NCBI RefSeq assembly: GCF_019052365.1
Contig: NZ_JAHQUY010000061.1
Coordinates: 1 to 17,516 of the forward strand
Length of the DNA stretch: 17,516 nucleotides
Source of the DNA: Leyella stercorea
Lineage (GTDB): Bacteria; Bacteroidota; Bacteroidia; Bacteroidales; Bacteroidaceae
Reading direction: 5' to 3'
A model generated the notes under the pieces. It did not search any database. It was given only the letters and a program-made list of their open reading frames with translations, and had not been told where the DNA came from. This document shows positions 6,286-14,799 of the stretch, one piece after another; the first letter of the stretch is position 1, and every line of letters begins with the position of its first letter. Made by a program: the position numbers and the translations under genes.

Positions 6286-8445
6286 ATGAGGGTCTATCAA
6301 ACAAATGAGATTAAGAACATTGCCCTTTTAGGCAGTGCGGGTAGCGGCAAGACCACCCTTGCCGAGTCTATGATTTATGGTAGTGGTATTATCAAGCGCC
6401 GTGGTACGGTGGAAGCAAAGAACACGGTGAGCGACTACTTCCCGGTAGAACATGAGTATGGTTACTCTGTGTTCCCCACAGTGTTCCATGTAGAATGGAA
6501 CAACAAAAAGCTTAACATTATTGATTGTCCGGGTTCTGATGACTTCATCGGTGGCGCAATCACAGCCCTCAACGTAACCGATCAGGCTGTTATCCTTATT
6601 AACGGTCAGTACGGTCCTGAGGTTGGTACACAGAACAACTTCCGTTATACCGAAAAACTTCACAAGCCGGTTATCTTCCTTATCAACCAGTTGGATTCTG
6701 ATAAGTGCGATTTCGATAATGTCATAGCTAACATGAACGCTATCTACGGCTCTAAGTGTGTTCAGATTCAGTATCCGGTTAGCACAGGCCCTGGCTTCAA
6801 TGCTATCATCGATGTGCTTCTGATGAAGATGTACACATGGGGACCAGAAGGTGGTATGCCTACTATCGTTGATATCCCTGCAGATGAGATGGATAAGGCA
6901 ATGGAGCTTCATAAGTCTCTCGTAGAGGCTGCGGCTGAGAACGACGAAACTCTTATGGAGAAGTTCTTCGAAGAGGAGACTCTCTCTGAGGACGAGCTGC
7001 GCGAAGGCATCCGCAAGGGACTCGTTACACGTTCTATCTTCCCAGTGTTCTGCGTTTGTGCAGGCAAGGATATGGGCGTTCGCCGTTTGATGGAGTTCTT
7101 GGGCAATGTTGTGCCTTTCGTAAGCGAAATGCCGAAGCTTCACAATACACGTGGTGAGGAGATTGTCGCTGATTTAAACGGACCGGAGTCTGTTTATTTC
7201 TTCAAGACAGGTTTGGAGCCGCATATCGGTGAGGTAAGCTACTTCAAGGTTATGAGCGGCAAGATCAAGTCGGGTGATGACTTGACAAACGCTGATCGTG
7301 GCTCAAAGGAGCGTATCGGTCAGATATTCGCTTGCGCTGGTGCTAACAGAATACCAGTGGACGAGCTCGTTGCCGGCGATATCGGTTGCACAGTTAAGTT
7401 GAAAGATGTAAAGACAGGAAACACCCTCAATGGTAAAGATTGCGAATGGCGCTTTGACTTTATCAAATACCCTAACCCTAAGTTCTCACGTGCAATCAAG
7501 GCTGTCAACACAGCAGAAACAGAAAAACTTATGTCGGCTTTGCTGCGCATGCATCAGGAAGATCCGACATGGCTCGTTGAGCAGAGCAAGGAGCTGCGCC
7601 AGACCATCGTACGCGGTCAGGGCGAGTTCCACCTCCGCACATTGAAGTGGCGTCTCGAGAACAACGAGAAGCTCGCTATCAAGTTTGAGCCGACACGCAT
7701 ACCTTATCGCGAGACTATCACAAAGATGGCGCGCGCTGAGTATCGTCACAAAAAGCAGTCGGGCGGTGCTGGCCAGTTCGGTGAGGTTCATCTCATCGTT
7801 GAGCCGTACGCTGAAGGTATGCCCGATCCTACATCTTACAAGATCAATGGACAGGAGTTTAAGATCAATATCAAGGGTCGCGAAGAGATTAACTTGGAAT
7901 GGGGCGGCAAACTCGTATTCATCAACTCTGTTGTCGGTGGTGCTATTGATGCACGCTTCATGCCTGCTATCCTCAAGGGTATCATGGACCGCATGGAGCA
8001 CGGACCGCTGACCGGTAGCTATGCACGTGATGTGCGTGTTATCGTTTATGACGGCAAGATGCACCCGGTTGACTCTAACGAACTTTCGTTCATGCTGGCT
8101 GCACGCAATGCGTTCTCTGCAGCGTTCAAGGAGGCAGGACCGAAGATTCTGGAGCCTATCTACGACCTCGAGGTTTACGTACCGAGCGACTACATGGGTG
8201 ATGTGATGTCTGATCTCCAGGGACGCCGCGCTCTCATCATGGGTATGGATAGCGAGGCTGGTTATCAGAAACTTCAGGCTAAGATACCATTGAAGGAACT
8301 CAGCAACTACTCTATCTCATTGAGCAGCTTGACAGGCGGCCGCGCTTCGTTCACAACCAAGTTCGCAAGCTACGAGCTTGTACCGAACGATCTGCAGCAG
8401 AAACTTATCGAAGAACACGCAGCAGAGGCTGAGGAAGAAGAATAA
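6286..8445 (+). CDS. fusA2: EF-G paralogue (EF-G2 type) with degenerate GTPase motifs
   Basis: The 719-residue protein has the full five-domain EF-G layout: G domain (about 8-285), domain II, domain III (RGQGEFHLRTL), domain IV with the conserved tip DGKMHPVDSNE, and domain V (DLQGRRALIMGMD). The GTPase motifs deviate from canonical EF-G. G1 is GSAGSGKT (16-23). Switch I reads EHEYGYSV (55-62) where EF-G has ExERGITI. G3 is DCPGSDDF (80-87), with Ser84 replacing the catalytic His of DTPGHVDF. G4 is NQLD (124-127) in place of NKMD. The G5 SA is CA. Bacteroides thetaiotaomicron EF-G2 has been reported to lack GTPase activity and to sustain translation during carbon limitation; orthology here is inferred from these features. 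It is monocistronic, with its own promoter and terminator. Codon choice is regular, suggesting good expression. Confidence 0.88.
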   Translation: MRVYQTNEIKNIALLGSAGSGKTTLAESMIYGSGIIKRRGTVEAKNTVSDYFPVEHEYGYSVFPTVFHVEWNNKKLNIIDCPGSDDFIGGAITALNVTDQAVILINGQYGPEVGTQNNFRYTEKLHKPVIFLINQLDSDKCDFDNVIANMNAIYGSKCVQIQYPVSTGPGFNAIIDVLLMKMYTWGPEGGMPTIVDIPADEMDKAMELHKSLVEAAAENDETLMEKFFEEETLSEDELREGIRKGLVTRSIFPVFCVCAGKDMGVRRLMEFLGNVVPFVSEMPKLHNTRGEEIVADLNGPESVYFFKTGLEPHIGEVSYFKVMSGKIKSGDDLTNADRGSKERIGQIFACAGANRIPVDELVAGDIGCTVKLKDVKTGNTLNGKDCEWRFDFIKYPNPKFSRAIKAVNTAETEKLMSALLRMHQEDPTWLVEQSKELRQTIVRGQGEFHLRTLKWRLENNEKLAIKFEPTRIPYRETITKMARAEYRHKKQSGGAGQFGEVHLIVEPYAEGMPDPTSYKINGQEFKINIKGREEINLEWGGKLVFINSVVGGAIDARFMPAILKGIMDRMEHGPLTGSYARDVRVIVYDGKMHPVDSNELSFMLAARNAFSAAFKEAGPKILEPIYDLEVYVPSDYMGDVMSDLQGRRALIMGMDSEAGYQKLQAKIPLKELSNYSISLSSLTGGRASFTTKFASYELVPNDLQQKLIEEHAAEAEEEE

Positions 8446-8466
8446 TCGATTATTGTTTTTTATATC

Positions 8467-8510
8467 AAAGACCGTTCTTGTGCGCTTCTCGCACAAGAAC
8501 GGTCTTTTGC
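8467..8510 (+). terminator. Strong intrinsic terminator after the EF-G paralogue
   Basis: An 18-bp perfect stem joins 8467-8484 (AAAGACCGTTCTTGTGCG) to 8490-8507 (CGCACAAGAACGGTCTTT), with a 5-base CTTCT loop. A short T-run (8505-8508) closes it. It lies 21 bases after the stop codon and isolates the gene from the GH25 gene. Confidence 0.85.
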
Positions 8511-8544
8511 GTTGTATTAATACATTTTAAAAAAGTATCGATTA

Positions 8545-8576
8545 TTTGCCTTTTTCTCTATTTTACTGTAACTTTG
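8545..8576 (+). promoter_or_regulatory. Promoter of the GH25 gene, abutting its start codon
   Basis: TTTG (8545-8548), a 20-base spacer and TAACTTTG (8569-8576) form a perfect Bacteroidota promoter. Only five bases separate the -7 element from the ATG at 8582, so transcription should begin at or within a few bases of the start codon. Confidence 0.7.
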
Positions 8577-8581
8577 CATGT

Positions 8582-9295
8582 ATGAAAAGATTTTTTTACA
8601 TACATATATATATAATATTGGCAGGACTGTTTTTCTATACTCCTGCATTCTCTCAAAACAACCTTGTACAATGCGAAGATACTTGCACTCATGTGCATGG
8701 CATTGACTTGAGCCATTATCAAGGTGAAGTGTTTTGGGAGGCGGTAGGCAACAACTCAAAAATGGCATATGTGTACCTGAAGGCAACTGAGGGTGGCGAC
8801 CGTATTGACCATATGTATGAGCAGAATATAGAACTGGCTCATAAGTATGGCTTAAAGGTTGGCTCATATCATTTCTTCAGACCGAAAACAGAACTCTCAA
8901 AGCAGCTAAAGAACTTCAAGACACAGTGTCGCCCAAGTCAGCAGGACTTGATTCCGATGATTGATATTGAGGTAAAGCAGGGCATGAGTACGGAAGCTTT
9001 CCGCGATTCGGTGGCTAAGTTTCTTGATATGATTGAAGAAACCTATCATCAGAAGCCTCTTATATATACCGGTACCAACTTCTATAACAAAAATCTTGTC
9101 GGACTGTTGGATGGTTATAAACTGATGATTGCCCAATATTCTGCCAACGAGCCGATATTGGCTGACGATAAAGACTATATATTGTGGCAGTATACCGGAA
9201 AGGGATACATTGATGGCGTAAGAGGATATGTAGACAAGAGCAGGTTTATGGGCAGACACGGTCTTCGTGAACTTAAATATCAAAGGCGTAGATAA
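8582..9295 (+). CDS. Secreted GH25 lysozyme-like muramidase
   Basis: The product (237 residues from the chosen start) should hydrolyse the beta-1,4 bond between N-acetylmuramic acid and N-acetylglucosamine in peptidoglycan. A signal peptide covers about 1-25 (KRFF then a hydrophobic core, ending PAFSQ). GH25 motifs follow in order: HGIDLSHYQG (Asp42), YLKATEG (64-71), VGSYHFF (93-99), MIDIE with the catalytic acidic pair Asp128/Glu130, and LWQYTG (201-206) with a late Asp (D218). An in-frame ATG 36 bases upstream (8546) is possible, but it lies inside the promoter and would bury the signal peptide, so 8582 is preferred. The length fits single-domain GH25 proteins. Role may be cell-wall turnover or attack on competitors; which one cannot be told from sequence. 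It is more AT-rich than its neighbours. Confidence 0.88.
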   Translation: MKRFFYIHIYIILAGLFFYTPAFSQNNLVQCEDTCTHVHGIDLSHYQGEVFWEAVGNNSKMAYVYLKATEGGDRIDHMYEQNIELAHKYGLKVGSYHFFRPKTELSKQLKNFKTQCRPSQQDLIPMIDIEVKQGMSTEAFRDSVAKFLDMIEETYHQKPLIYTGTNFYNKNLVGLLDGYKLMIAQYSANEPILADDKDYILWQYTGKGYIDGVRGYVDKSRFMGRHGLRELKYQRRR

Positions 9296-9344
9296 TCTCA
9301 AAGGTATTGTGGCACTCGAATACGTTGACTGTCTAATGCTTGAT

Positions 9345-9354
9345 ATTGTACAAT
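9345..9354. repeat. Small palindrome between GH25 and zinc-ribbon genes
   Basis: ATTGTACAAT is a perfect 10-bp palindrome, flanked loosely by TTGAT and CAA. The 103-base gap around it shows no convincing promoter or terminator, so the two genes may be cotranscribed. A regulatory role for the palindrome is speculative. Confidence 0.2.
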
Positions 9355-9398
9355 CAATAAGATAAAACATTAAAGGATAATTCATTTAAATTAAGAAA

Positions 9399-10499
9399 AT
9401 GGCAATAATCAAATGCCCTGAATGTAATCAGGAAATTAGCGACAAAGCTCCGGTATGTCCCTCGTGTGGTGTGCCAATCGCAGGACATGTAGTAACTTGT
9501 CCGCAATGTGGATACACGTATTTTAATAATAATACAGAATGTCCGCATTGCCACCATAAATCTGCTGCGGAAAGCGTGGCAGGTGGTGTACAACCGGCGG
9601 AAAGTGAAAACGAACAAAAGACATCGCGTTCGAATAACAACAGAACCGTCATTGCTGTTGTTGTATTAATTGTTCTTGTTTTGGGAGGAGTGTTGTATGC
9701 TTTCTACAGAAATGCTCAAGGCGACAAGGAAGAAGCTGCTTACGAGTATGCTCTCTCAAGCAACGACTCGCAGGTGCTGCAAAACTATCTTGACACCTAT
9801 ACAGATGCACCTGAAGCACACCGCGACTCTATCTCAGCGCATCTTGAGTACTTCGCACAACTCGACAGAGATTGGACTAACGTTGTGGTGAGCGGTTCGA
9901 AAAGCGATTTTGAAAGATACATTGAGCAGCATCCGAATTCTCCGTTCTGTCAGATTGCACAGCACAAGATAGACTCTATTGACTGGTCGAAGGCTGATGC
10001 TACAAACACTATTGAGGCAGTTCAGCTTTATTTGGAGCAGCATCCTGATGGTGAGCATTTCGATGAGGCTAACGATAAATTGAAGACTCTTAATGCAAAC
10101 ACCGTAAGTCCTGAGGATAAAATCTTGATCGGTGCGGTGTTTGATGGGGTATTCAAGAGTATGAACAATCGTGATGAGGAAGGATTGATGAATTCTTTCA
10201 ATCCGCTTATCGGCAAATTCCTCGGCAAGACAAATGCCACACGCAGCGATGTCGCTACTTTCTTGCATAAAATATACAAGAACGATGTGGCTTCAATGAC
10301 ATGGATGTCGCTTGAAGACTATAAAATAACAAAGAAGGAAGTAGGCGACCAGCAGTATGAATATACCGTTGCTTTCTCTGCATTGCAGAAGGTGGAGCAT
10401 ACAGATAACAGCTCAATCGAGACAAGATTCCGCTTCAATGCTAAGGTTAATCCTGATGGCAGAATAACAGAGTTGAACATGACAAAGATATTAGAGTAA
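9399..10499 (+). CDS. Double zinc-ribbon, single-TM protein with repeat and C-terminal domain
   Basis: The 366-residue protein starts with two zinc ribbons: CxxC pairs at C6/C9 with C20/C23 (CPEC, CPSCG) and C34/C37 with C48/C51 (CPQCG, CPHC). A Ser/Asn/Glu-rich linker (about 54-82) leads to one membrane segment (about 84-103, VIAVVVLIVLVLGGVLYAFY). Three TPR-like units of about 30-40 residues follow (LQNYLDTYTDAP, FERYIEQHPNSP, VQLYLEQHPDGE). The last ~125 residues look like a small alpha+beta domain, possibly NTF2-like. The ribbons should be cytoplasmic and the rest outside the inner membrane. This domain order is common in Bacteroidota proteins without an assigned role, and I do not assign one. 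A terminator-like hairpin follows. Confidence 0.78.
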   Translation: MAIIKCPECNQEISDKAPVCPSCGVPIAGHVVTCPQCGYTYFNNNTECPHCHHKSAAESVAGGVQPAESENEQKTSRSNNNRTVIAVVVLIVLVLGGVLYAFYRNAQGDKEEAAYEYALSSNDSQVLQNYLDTYTDAPEAHRDSISAHLEYFAQLDRDWTNVVVSGSKSDFERYIEQHPNSPFCQIAQHKIDSIDWSKADATNTIEAVQLYLEQHPDGEHFDEANDKLKTLNANTVSPEDKILIGAVFDGVFKSMNNRDEEGLMNSFNPLIGKFLGKTNATRSDVATFLHKIYKNDVASMTWMSLEDYKITKKEVGDQQYEYTVAFSALQKVEHTDNSSIETRFRFNAKVNPDGRITELNMTKILE

Positions 10500-10502
10500 A
10501 AT

Positions 10503-10547
10503 AAATGAAAAAAAATAGTTGGGTAACGACTATTGTTTCATTTTTTA
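10503..10547 (+). terminator. Terminator after the zinc-ribbon gene
   Basis: AAATGAAA (10503-10510) pairs with TTTCATTT (10536-10543), and inside it AATAGT (10514-10519) pairs with ACTATT (10529-10534). A T-run continues to 10546. The hairpin starts directly after the stop codon and overlaps the upstream part of the next promoter. Confidence 0.65.
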
Positions 10548-10551
10548 TAGC

Positions 10552-10559
10552 TAACTTTG
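10552..10559 (+). promoter_or_regulatory. Putative -7 element of the phosphohexomutase promoter
   Basis: TAACTTTG is a perfect TAnnTTTG. A TTTG -33 element at the usual spacing is missing (only ATTG at 10532-10535, 16 bases away). The predicted leader is about 45 nt and AT-rich. Confidence 0.5.
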
Positions 10560-10611
10560 TAATATTAAGTAGAAACTTAAATTATTAATAACGTTAACAT
10601 ACATTTATATT

Positions 10612-12363
10612 ATGGGAGACAACAAAGAACTCATAAAGCAGTGTGAGGAGAGAGCACAGCAGTGGCTTACTCCGGCTTTTGACGAGGAAACACGTAAAGA
10701 GGTGCAGGCGATGCTTGATGCAGAGGATAAGTCTGCGCTTATCGATGCATTCTATCAGAATCTCGAATTTGGTACTGGTGGTTTACGTGGCATTATGGGT
10801 GCTGGTACAAACCGCATGAACAAGTACATCGTTGGTATGGCTACACAGGGCTTTGCTAACTATATATTGAAGGCTTTCCCAGGCGAAGAGAATCTTTCAG
10901 TTGTTGTAGGTCACGACTGCCGCAACAATTCGCGCCTCTTTGCTGAGACTGTTGCTGCTATCTTCTCTGCAAACGGCATCAAGGCTTATTTGTTTGAGGG
11001 ACTCCGTCCTACACCGGAGATTTCTTTTGCTATCCGTGAACTCGGAGCAAAGGCTGGTGTGAACGTTACAGCTTCTCACAACCCGAAAGAATACAACGGC
11101 TATAAGGCATACTGGAGCGACGGCGCTCAGGTATTGGCTCCGCACGACAAGGGTATCATCGACGAGGTTAACAAGGTGACTATTGACGACGTAAAGTTCG
11201 AAGCTAACTGGGATAAGATTCAGATTATCGGTGGCGAGATGGACTACGACTATATGACAGCTGTTCATTCTGCTATGATTGACCAGGATGTTATCAACCG
11301 CCAGAAGGATCTCAATATCGTTTATTCTGCAATGCACGGCACAGGTCGCGTTATCGTTCCTCTCTGCTTGCGCTCTTGGGGTTTCCAGAACATCAATGTT
11401 GTTCCTGAGCAGATGGTTGTTGACGGCAACTTCCCGACAGTTGTTTCTCCGAACCCAGAGAACGCAGAGGCTATGACACTGGGTATGAAGCTTGGTACAA
11501 AGCTCAATGCCGACTTGGTTGTTGCTACCGACCCTGACGCTGACCGTCTTGCTATTGTTTGCCGCGACGATAAGGGTGAGTGGATGATTATCAATGGTAA
11601 CCAGACTTGCATGATGTTCTGCTACTACATCATCGAGAACAAAAAGAAGCTTGGCAAGCTGAAGCCGACAGACTTCCTTGTTAAGACTATCGTAACAACA
11701 GAGGTTATCGCTGAAATCGCTAAGAAGAACAACGTAGAGCTTCGCGACTGCTACACTGGCTTCAAGTGGATTGCACGTGAGATTGCTATCTCTGAGGGCA
11801 AGCAGGACTACATCGGTGGTGGTGAGGAGAGCTTCGGCTTCCTGCCTTACGACAAGGTTCGCGATAAGGACGCTCCAGCTTCAATCTGCCTTATCTGCGA
11901 GATCGCTGCTTGGGCTAAGGACCAGGGCAAGACTCTCTACGACCTCTTGATGCAGATTTATCAGGAGTATGGCTTCAGCAAGGAGTTCACAGTGAACGTA
12001 GTTCGCCCGGGCAAGACTGGCGCTGACGAAATCAAGCAGATGATGGCTGACTTCCGTGCTAATCCTCCTCAGGAGTTGGGTGGTAGCAAGGTGGTTCTCT
12101 GGAAGGACTATCAGGCTCTCACATCTACAAAGGCCGACGGCACTGTAGAGAAGCTCGATATGCCTACAACAAGCAACGTGCTCCAGTGGTTCTGCGACGA
12201 CAACACTAAGGTTAGCGTTCGCCCATCGGGTACAGAACCTAAGATCAAGTTCTACATCGAGGTTAAGGATCCGTCATTCAAGTGTGCTGGTTGCTACGAG
12301 CGTTGCAGCAAGGCCGCAGACGAGAAGATTGAGGCTATCAAGAAGTCTCTTCATCTTGACTAA
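10612..12363 (+). CDS. Phosphoglucomutase/phosphomannomutase family phospho-sugar mutase
   Basis: This cytoplasmic enzyme interconverts hexose 1- and 6-phosphates through a phosphoserine. The 583-residue length fits the long PgcA-like phosphoglucomutase group (about 560-600) rather than the ~450-residue PMM/PGM enzymes. All four signature loops are present: TASHNPKEYNGYKAYW with the phospho-Ser155, the metal loop DPDADR (307-312), the sugar loop GGGEESFGF (402-410), and the phosphate-binding RPSGTEPKIKFY (537-548). The N-terminal LEFGTGGLRGIMGAGTNRMN is also typical. Substrate preference between glucose and mannose phosphate cannot be settled from motifs. It has its own promoter and a strong terminator and is probably monocistronic. 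Codon use is regular, as in a well-expressed gene. Confidence 0.92.
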   Translation: MGDNKELIKQCEERAQQWLTPAFDEETRKEVQAMLDAEDKSALIDAFYQNLEFGTGGLRGIMGAGTNRMNKYIVGMATQGFANYILKAFPGEENLSVVVGHDCRNNSRLFAETVAAIFSANGIKAYLFEGLRPTPEISFAIRELGAKAGVNVTASHNPKEYNGYKAYWSDGAQVLAPHDKGIIDEVNKVTIDDVKFEANWDKIQIIGGEMDYDYMTAVHSAMIDQDVINRQKDLNIVYSAMHGTGRVIVPLCLRSWGFQNINVVPEQMVVDGNFPTVVSPNPENAEAMTLGMKLGTKLNADLVVATDPDADRLAIVCRDDKGEWMIINGNQTCMMFCYYIIENKKKLGKLKPTDFLVKTIVTTEVIAEIAKKNNVELRDCYTGFKWIAREIAISEGKQDYIGGGEESFGFLPYDKVRDKDAPASICLICEIAAWAKDQGKTLYDLLMQIYQEYGFSKEFTVNVVRPGKTGADEIKQMMADFRANPPQELGGSKVVLWKDYQALTSTKADGTVEKLDMPTTSNVLQWFCDDNTKVSVRPSGTEPKIKFYIEVKDPSFKCAGCYERCSKAADEKIEAIKKSLHLD

Positions 12364-12413
12364 TAGCAATGTTGCTTCTTCTGAAGCAGTTGCTTTGAAT
12401 ATACAATAATGAT

Positions 12414-12477
12414 AAGTCCACTTAAAGATATGGCCTAACCGGACATTCCTTAAGTGGACTTTCTTTTTATCTTTTTC
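12414..12477 (+). terminator. Terminator after the phosphohexomutase gene
   Basis: AAGTCCACTTAA (12414-12425) pairs perfectly with TTAAGTGGACTT (12450-12461) over a 24-base loop. T-rich sequence (12460-12477) follows. A smaller hairpin, TGCTTC (12373-12378) with GAAGCA (12383-12388), lies closer to the stop codon. Confidence 0.75.
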
Positions 12478-12500
12478 AACTCAAATCTTCATATTATATA

Positions 12501-14681
12501 ATGATGAGAAAGACTCTGGTTTCTATTCTTTGTCTGGTGGCATGTGCGTTTCATAGCATGACGTATGCTACCGACTTCGCCTCAAAGGTGAATACGCTCA
12601 TAGGTACCGATTACACCGGCAATACATATCCTGGAGCGCAGGTGCCTTTTGGCATGGTGCAGCTCAGTCCTGACAACGGATTGCCAGGATGGGACCGCAT
12701 TGCAGGCTATTTCTATCCGGACAGCACTATTGCAGGCTTCAGCCACACCCACTTGTTGGGAACGGGCGCCGGCGATTTGTATGACATCTCGTTCCTGCCG
12801 GTGACGTTGCCGTATAATGAGGCGGAAGAGCCGTTGGGCATACACTCGCGTTTCACTCACAAGGACGAAACGGCACACGCAGGCTATTATCAGGTGCGCC
12901 TTACCGACTACGACATAAATGTAGAGCTTACAGCAACTCCGCGTTGCGGCGTACAGCGCTACACTTTCCCTAATGACGGCAAGGAGCGTATGGTTATACT
13001 CGACTTGAACAAGGCTATGAACTGGGATGCTACGGTTGACAGCAAGATAAACGTTGTCGATTCGTTCACAATCGAAGGCTATCGCTATTCGGATGGTTGG
13101 GCACGCAATCAGCGCGTTTGGTTCAGAACACGTTTCTCGCAGCCGATCAAGTCTTTAGAGATTGAAAACAAGAAACTGCAGAACAATCCGAATGGGGTAG
13201 GCTGTATCGCTCGCTTCAAGTTTGCTACAGAGGGTTTCGACAAGTTGGTTGTTACAACAGCCTTGTCGCCTACGAGTCTTGAAGGCGCGCAGAAGAATCT
13301 TCAGGCTGAAGCTAAGACCGACGACTTTGACGCCGTAAGGCGACAGGCTGAAACGCTTTGGAACAAGGAGTTGGGCAGAATAGAGATAGAAGGAGCGTCA
13401 AAGTCGCAGGAGACAGTATTCTACACTTCGCTCTATCATGCTATGTCTGCACCTACGTTGCTCTGCGATGTAGACGGCACTTATCTCGGTGCCGACCGCA
13501 AGTTGCACAAGGCCGATGGTTGGAACAACTACGAGACATGCTCGTTGTGGGACACCTACCGCGCTGCACATCCGCTTTACGACATCCTCATGCCTGCAAG
13601 AGCAGGCGAGATGGTCAATTCGCTCATTGCGTTCAGCAAGGAGAACGGACGCCTGCCGATATGGAACATGTGGTCGTCGGAGACCGATATGATGATTGGT
13701 TACCATGCAGCCTCTGTCATTGCTGAGGCTATTCTGAAGGGTGTGCCTAATATTAATAAGGAGGAGGCGCTCGCAGAGTGCGTCAAGACAGCCAATCTTG
13801 ACGACTATAGAGGCATCGGACTCTACAAGAAGCTGGGCTATGTGCCTTACGATGTGAAGGAACCTACACTCGGCGACGATTGGTCACTTTCGCGTACGCT
13901 TGAGTATGCCTACGACGACGCTTGCATTGCTGCGCTTGCCAAGTCGATGAACAAGACCGACGTCTATAAAGAGTTCAGCAAGCGCGCCAAGAACTATCGC
14001 AATGTGTATTGCAAGGGTTCTACGTTCATGCAGCCGCGCCATTCCGACGGCAGTTTCCAGCCGGCTTACTCGCCTGATGAATATACAGCGCACATCTGCG
14101 AGAGCAACGGCTGGCACTATATGTGGTCGGTGCAGCACGATATAAAAGGACTCGAAAAGCTCGTAGGCAAGAAGCGCTTTGCCGAGAAACTCGACAGTTT
14201 CTTCACTTATACGCCTGCTGCAAATGCCGAACTGCCGCTGTTCAGCACCGGTATGATCGGTCAGTATGCGCATGGTAACGAGCCGAGCCATCACGCTGCC
14301 TACATCTTCAATAAGATTGGTCAGCCGCACAAGACCCAGAAGTATGTACGCCAGATACTCAGCGAACTCTACAACGATACGCCAGCCGGTCTGTGTGGAA
14401 ACGAAGACTGCGGGCAGACTTCCGCCTGGTATGTGTTCAGCGCATTGGGCTTCTATCCGTTGAATCCCGTCAGCTGCCAATATGAGGTCGGTTCGCCGCT
14501 TTTCCGCAACGCAACGATACACTTGGAGAACGGCAATACGTTCAAGATTGTGACAGAAGGCTATTCGCCCGAGAAGTATCTTGTAAAAGAAGTGCTGCTC
14601 AACGGCAAGCGACTTCGCGGAACCGATATTTCGCATAATGACATCATGCAAGGCGGAACATTGACATTTGTGATGCAATAA
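12501..14681 (+). CDS. GH92 family alpha-mannosidase, exported
   Basis: GH92 enzymes are calcium-dependent exo-alpha-mannosidases, often alpha-1,2, acting on mannans and N-glycans. The 726-residue protein has an N-terminal signal (about 1-23). The N-terminal beta-sandwich starts VNTLIGT...NTYPGAQVPFGMVQLSPDNG, followed by AGFSHTHLLGTGAGDLYDI. The (alpha/alpha)6 part has SLWDTYRAAHPLY and SSETDMMIGYHA. The expected catalytic acid is Glu534 in HICESNGWHYMW, and the acidic motif GNEDCGQTSAW (633-643) supplies the candidate base. The C-terminal end is typical (LNGKRL near the end). Export could be by signal peptidase I after SMTYA or as a lipoprotein, because LVAC (12-15) fits a lipobox. ATG at 12501 and 12504 are both possible starts. 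It is not in a SusC/SusD locus. It stands between two terminators. Confidence 0.92.
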   Translation: MMRKTLVSILCLVACAFHSMTYATDFASKVNTLIGTDYTGNTYPGAQVPFGMVQLSPDNGLPGWDRIAGYFYPDSTIAGFSHTHLLGTGAGDLYDISFLPVTLPYNEAEEPLGIHSRFTHKDETAHAGYYQVRLTDYDINVELTATPRCGVQRYTFPNDGKERMVILDLNKAMNWDATVDSKINVVDSFTIEGYRYSDGWARNQRVWFRTRFSQPIKSLEIENKKLQNNPNGVGCIARFKFATEGFDKLVVTTALSPTSLEGAQKNLQAEAKTDDFDAVRRQAETLWNKELGRIEIEGASKSQETVFYTSLYHAMSAPTLLCDVDGTYLGADRKLHKADGWNNYETCSLWDTYRAAHPLYDILMPARAGEMVNSLIAFSKENGRLPIWNMWSSETDMMIGYHAASVIAEAILKGVPNINKEEALAECVKTANLDDYRGIGLYKKLGYVPYDVKEPTLGDDWSLSRTLEYAYDDACIAALAKSMNKTDVYKEFSKRAKNYRNVYCKGSTFMQPRHSDGSFQPAYSPDEYTAHICESNGWHYMWSVQHDIKGLEKLVGKKRFAEKLDSFFTYTPAANAELPLFSTGMIGQYAHGNEPSHHAAYIFNKIGQPHKTQKYVRQILSELYNDTPAGLCGNEDCGQTSAWYVFSALGFYPLNPVSCQYEVGSPLFRNATIHLENGNTFKIVTEGYSPEKYLVKEVLLNGKRLRGTDISHNDIMQGGTLTFVMQ

Positions 14682-14690
14682 ACCCTATAA

Positions 14691-14736
14691 ATAGTGTAAA
14701 AAATCTGAATGAATCAGTTTTTTTACACTATTTTTA
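14691..14736 (+). terminator. Terminator after the GH92 gene
   Basis: ATAGTGTAAAAAA (14691-14703) pairs with TTTTTTACACTAT (14719-14731), and CTGA (14705-14708) pairs with TCAG (14714-14717) at the top. TTTTATT follows. It begins nine bases after the stop codon. Confidence 0.82.
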
Positions 14737-14765
14737 TTGTCGTATTAAAAGTTTTTGTATCTTTG
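14736..14765 (+). promoter_or_regulatory. Promoter of the CTD-like/L,D-transpeptidase/sigma operon
   Basis: TATCTTTG (14758-14765) is a perfect TAnnTTTG, with ATTG (14736-14739) 18 bases upstream as a near-consensus -33. Transcription would start near 14771, about 30 nt before the first ATG (14800). It is the only promoter seen before the three-gene cluster. Confidence 0.6.
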
Positions 14766-14799
14766 CAGAAACAAATTATCACTTTTAAAACGAAAGTTT

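Noticed and set aside
8546..8581. Upstream start codon for the GH25 gene
   Set aside because: It lies inside a perfect promoter and adds residues before the signal peptide.
12468..12475. TATCTTTT as a -7 promoter element for the GH92 gene
   Set aside because: One mismatch, no -33 partner, and it lies in the T-run of the preceding terminator where such matches arise by chance.
14755..14799. Upstream extension of the CTD-like protein (15 residues)
   Set aside because: It overlaps the -7 element and would place a charged tail before a complete signal peptide; ATG at 14800 is better.
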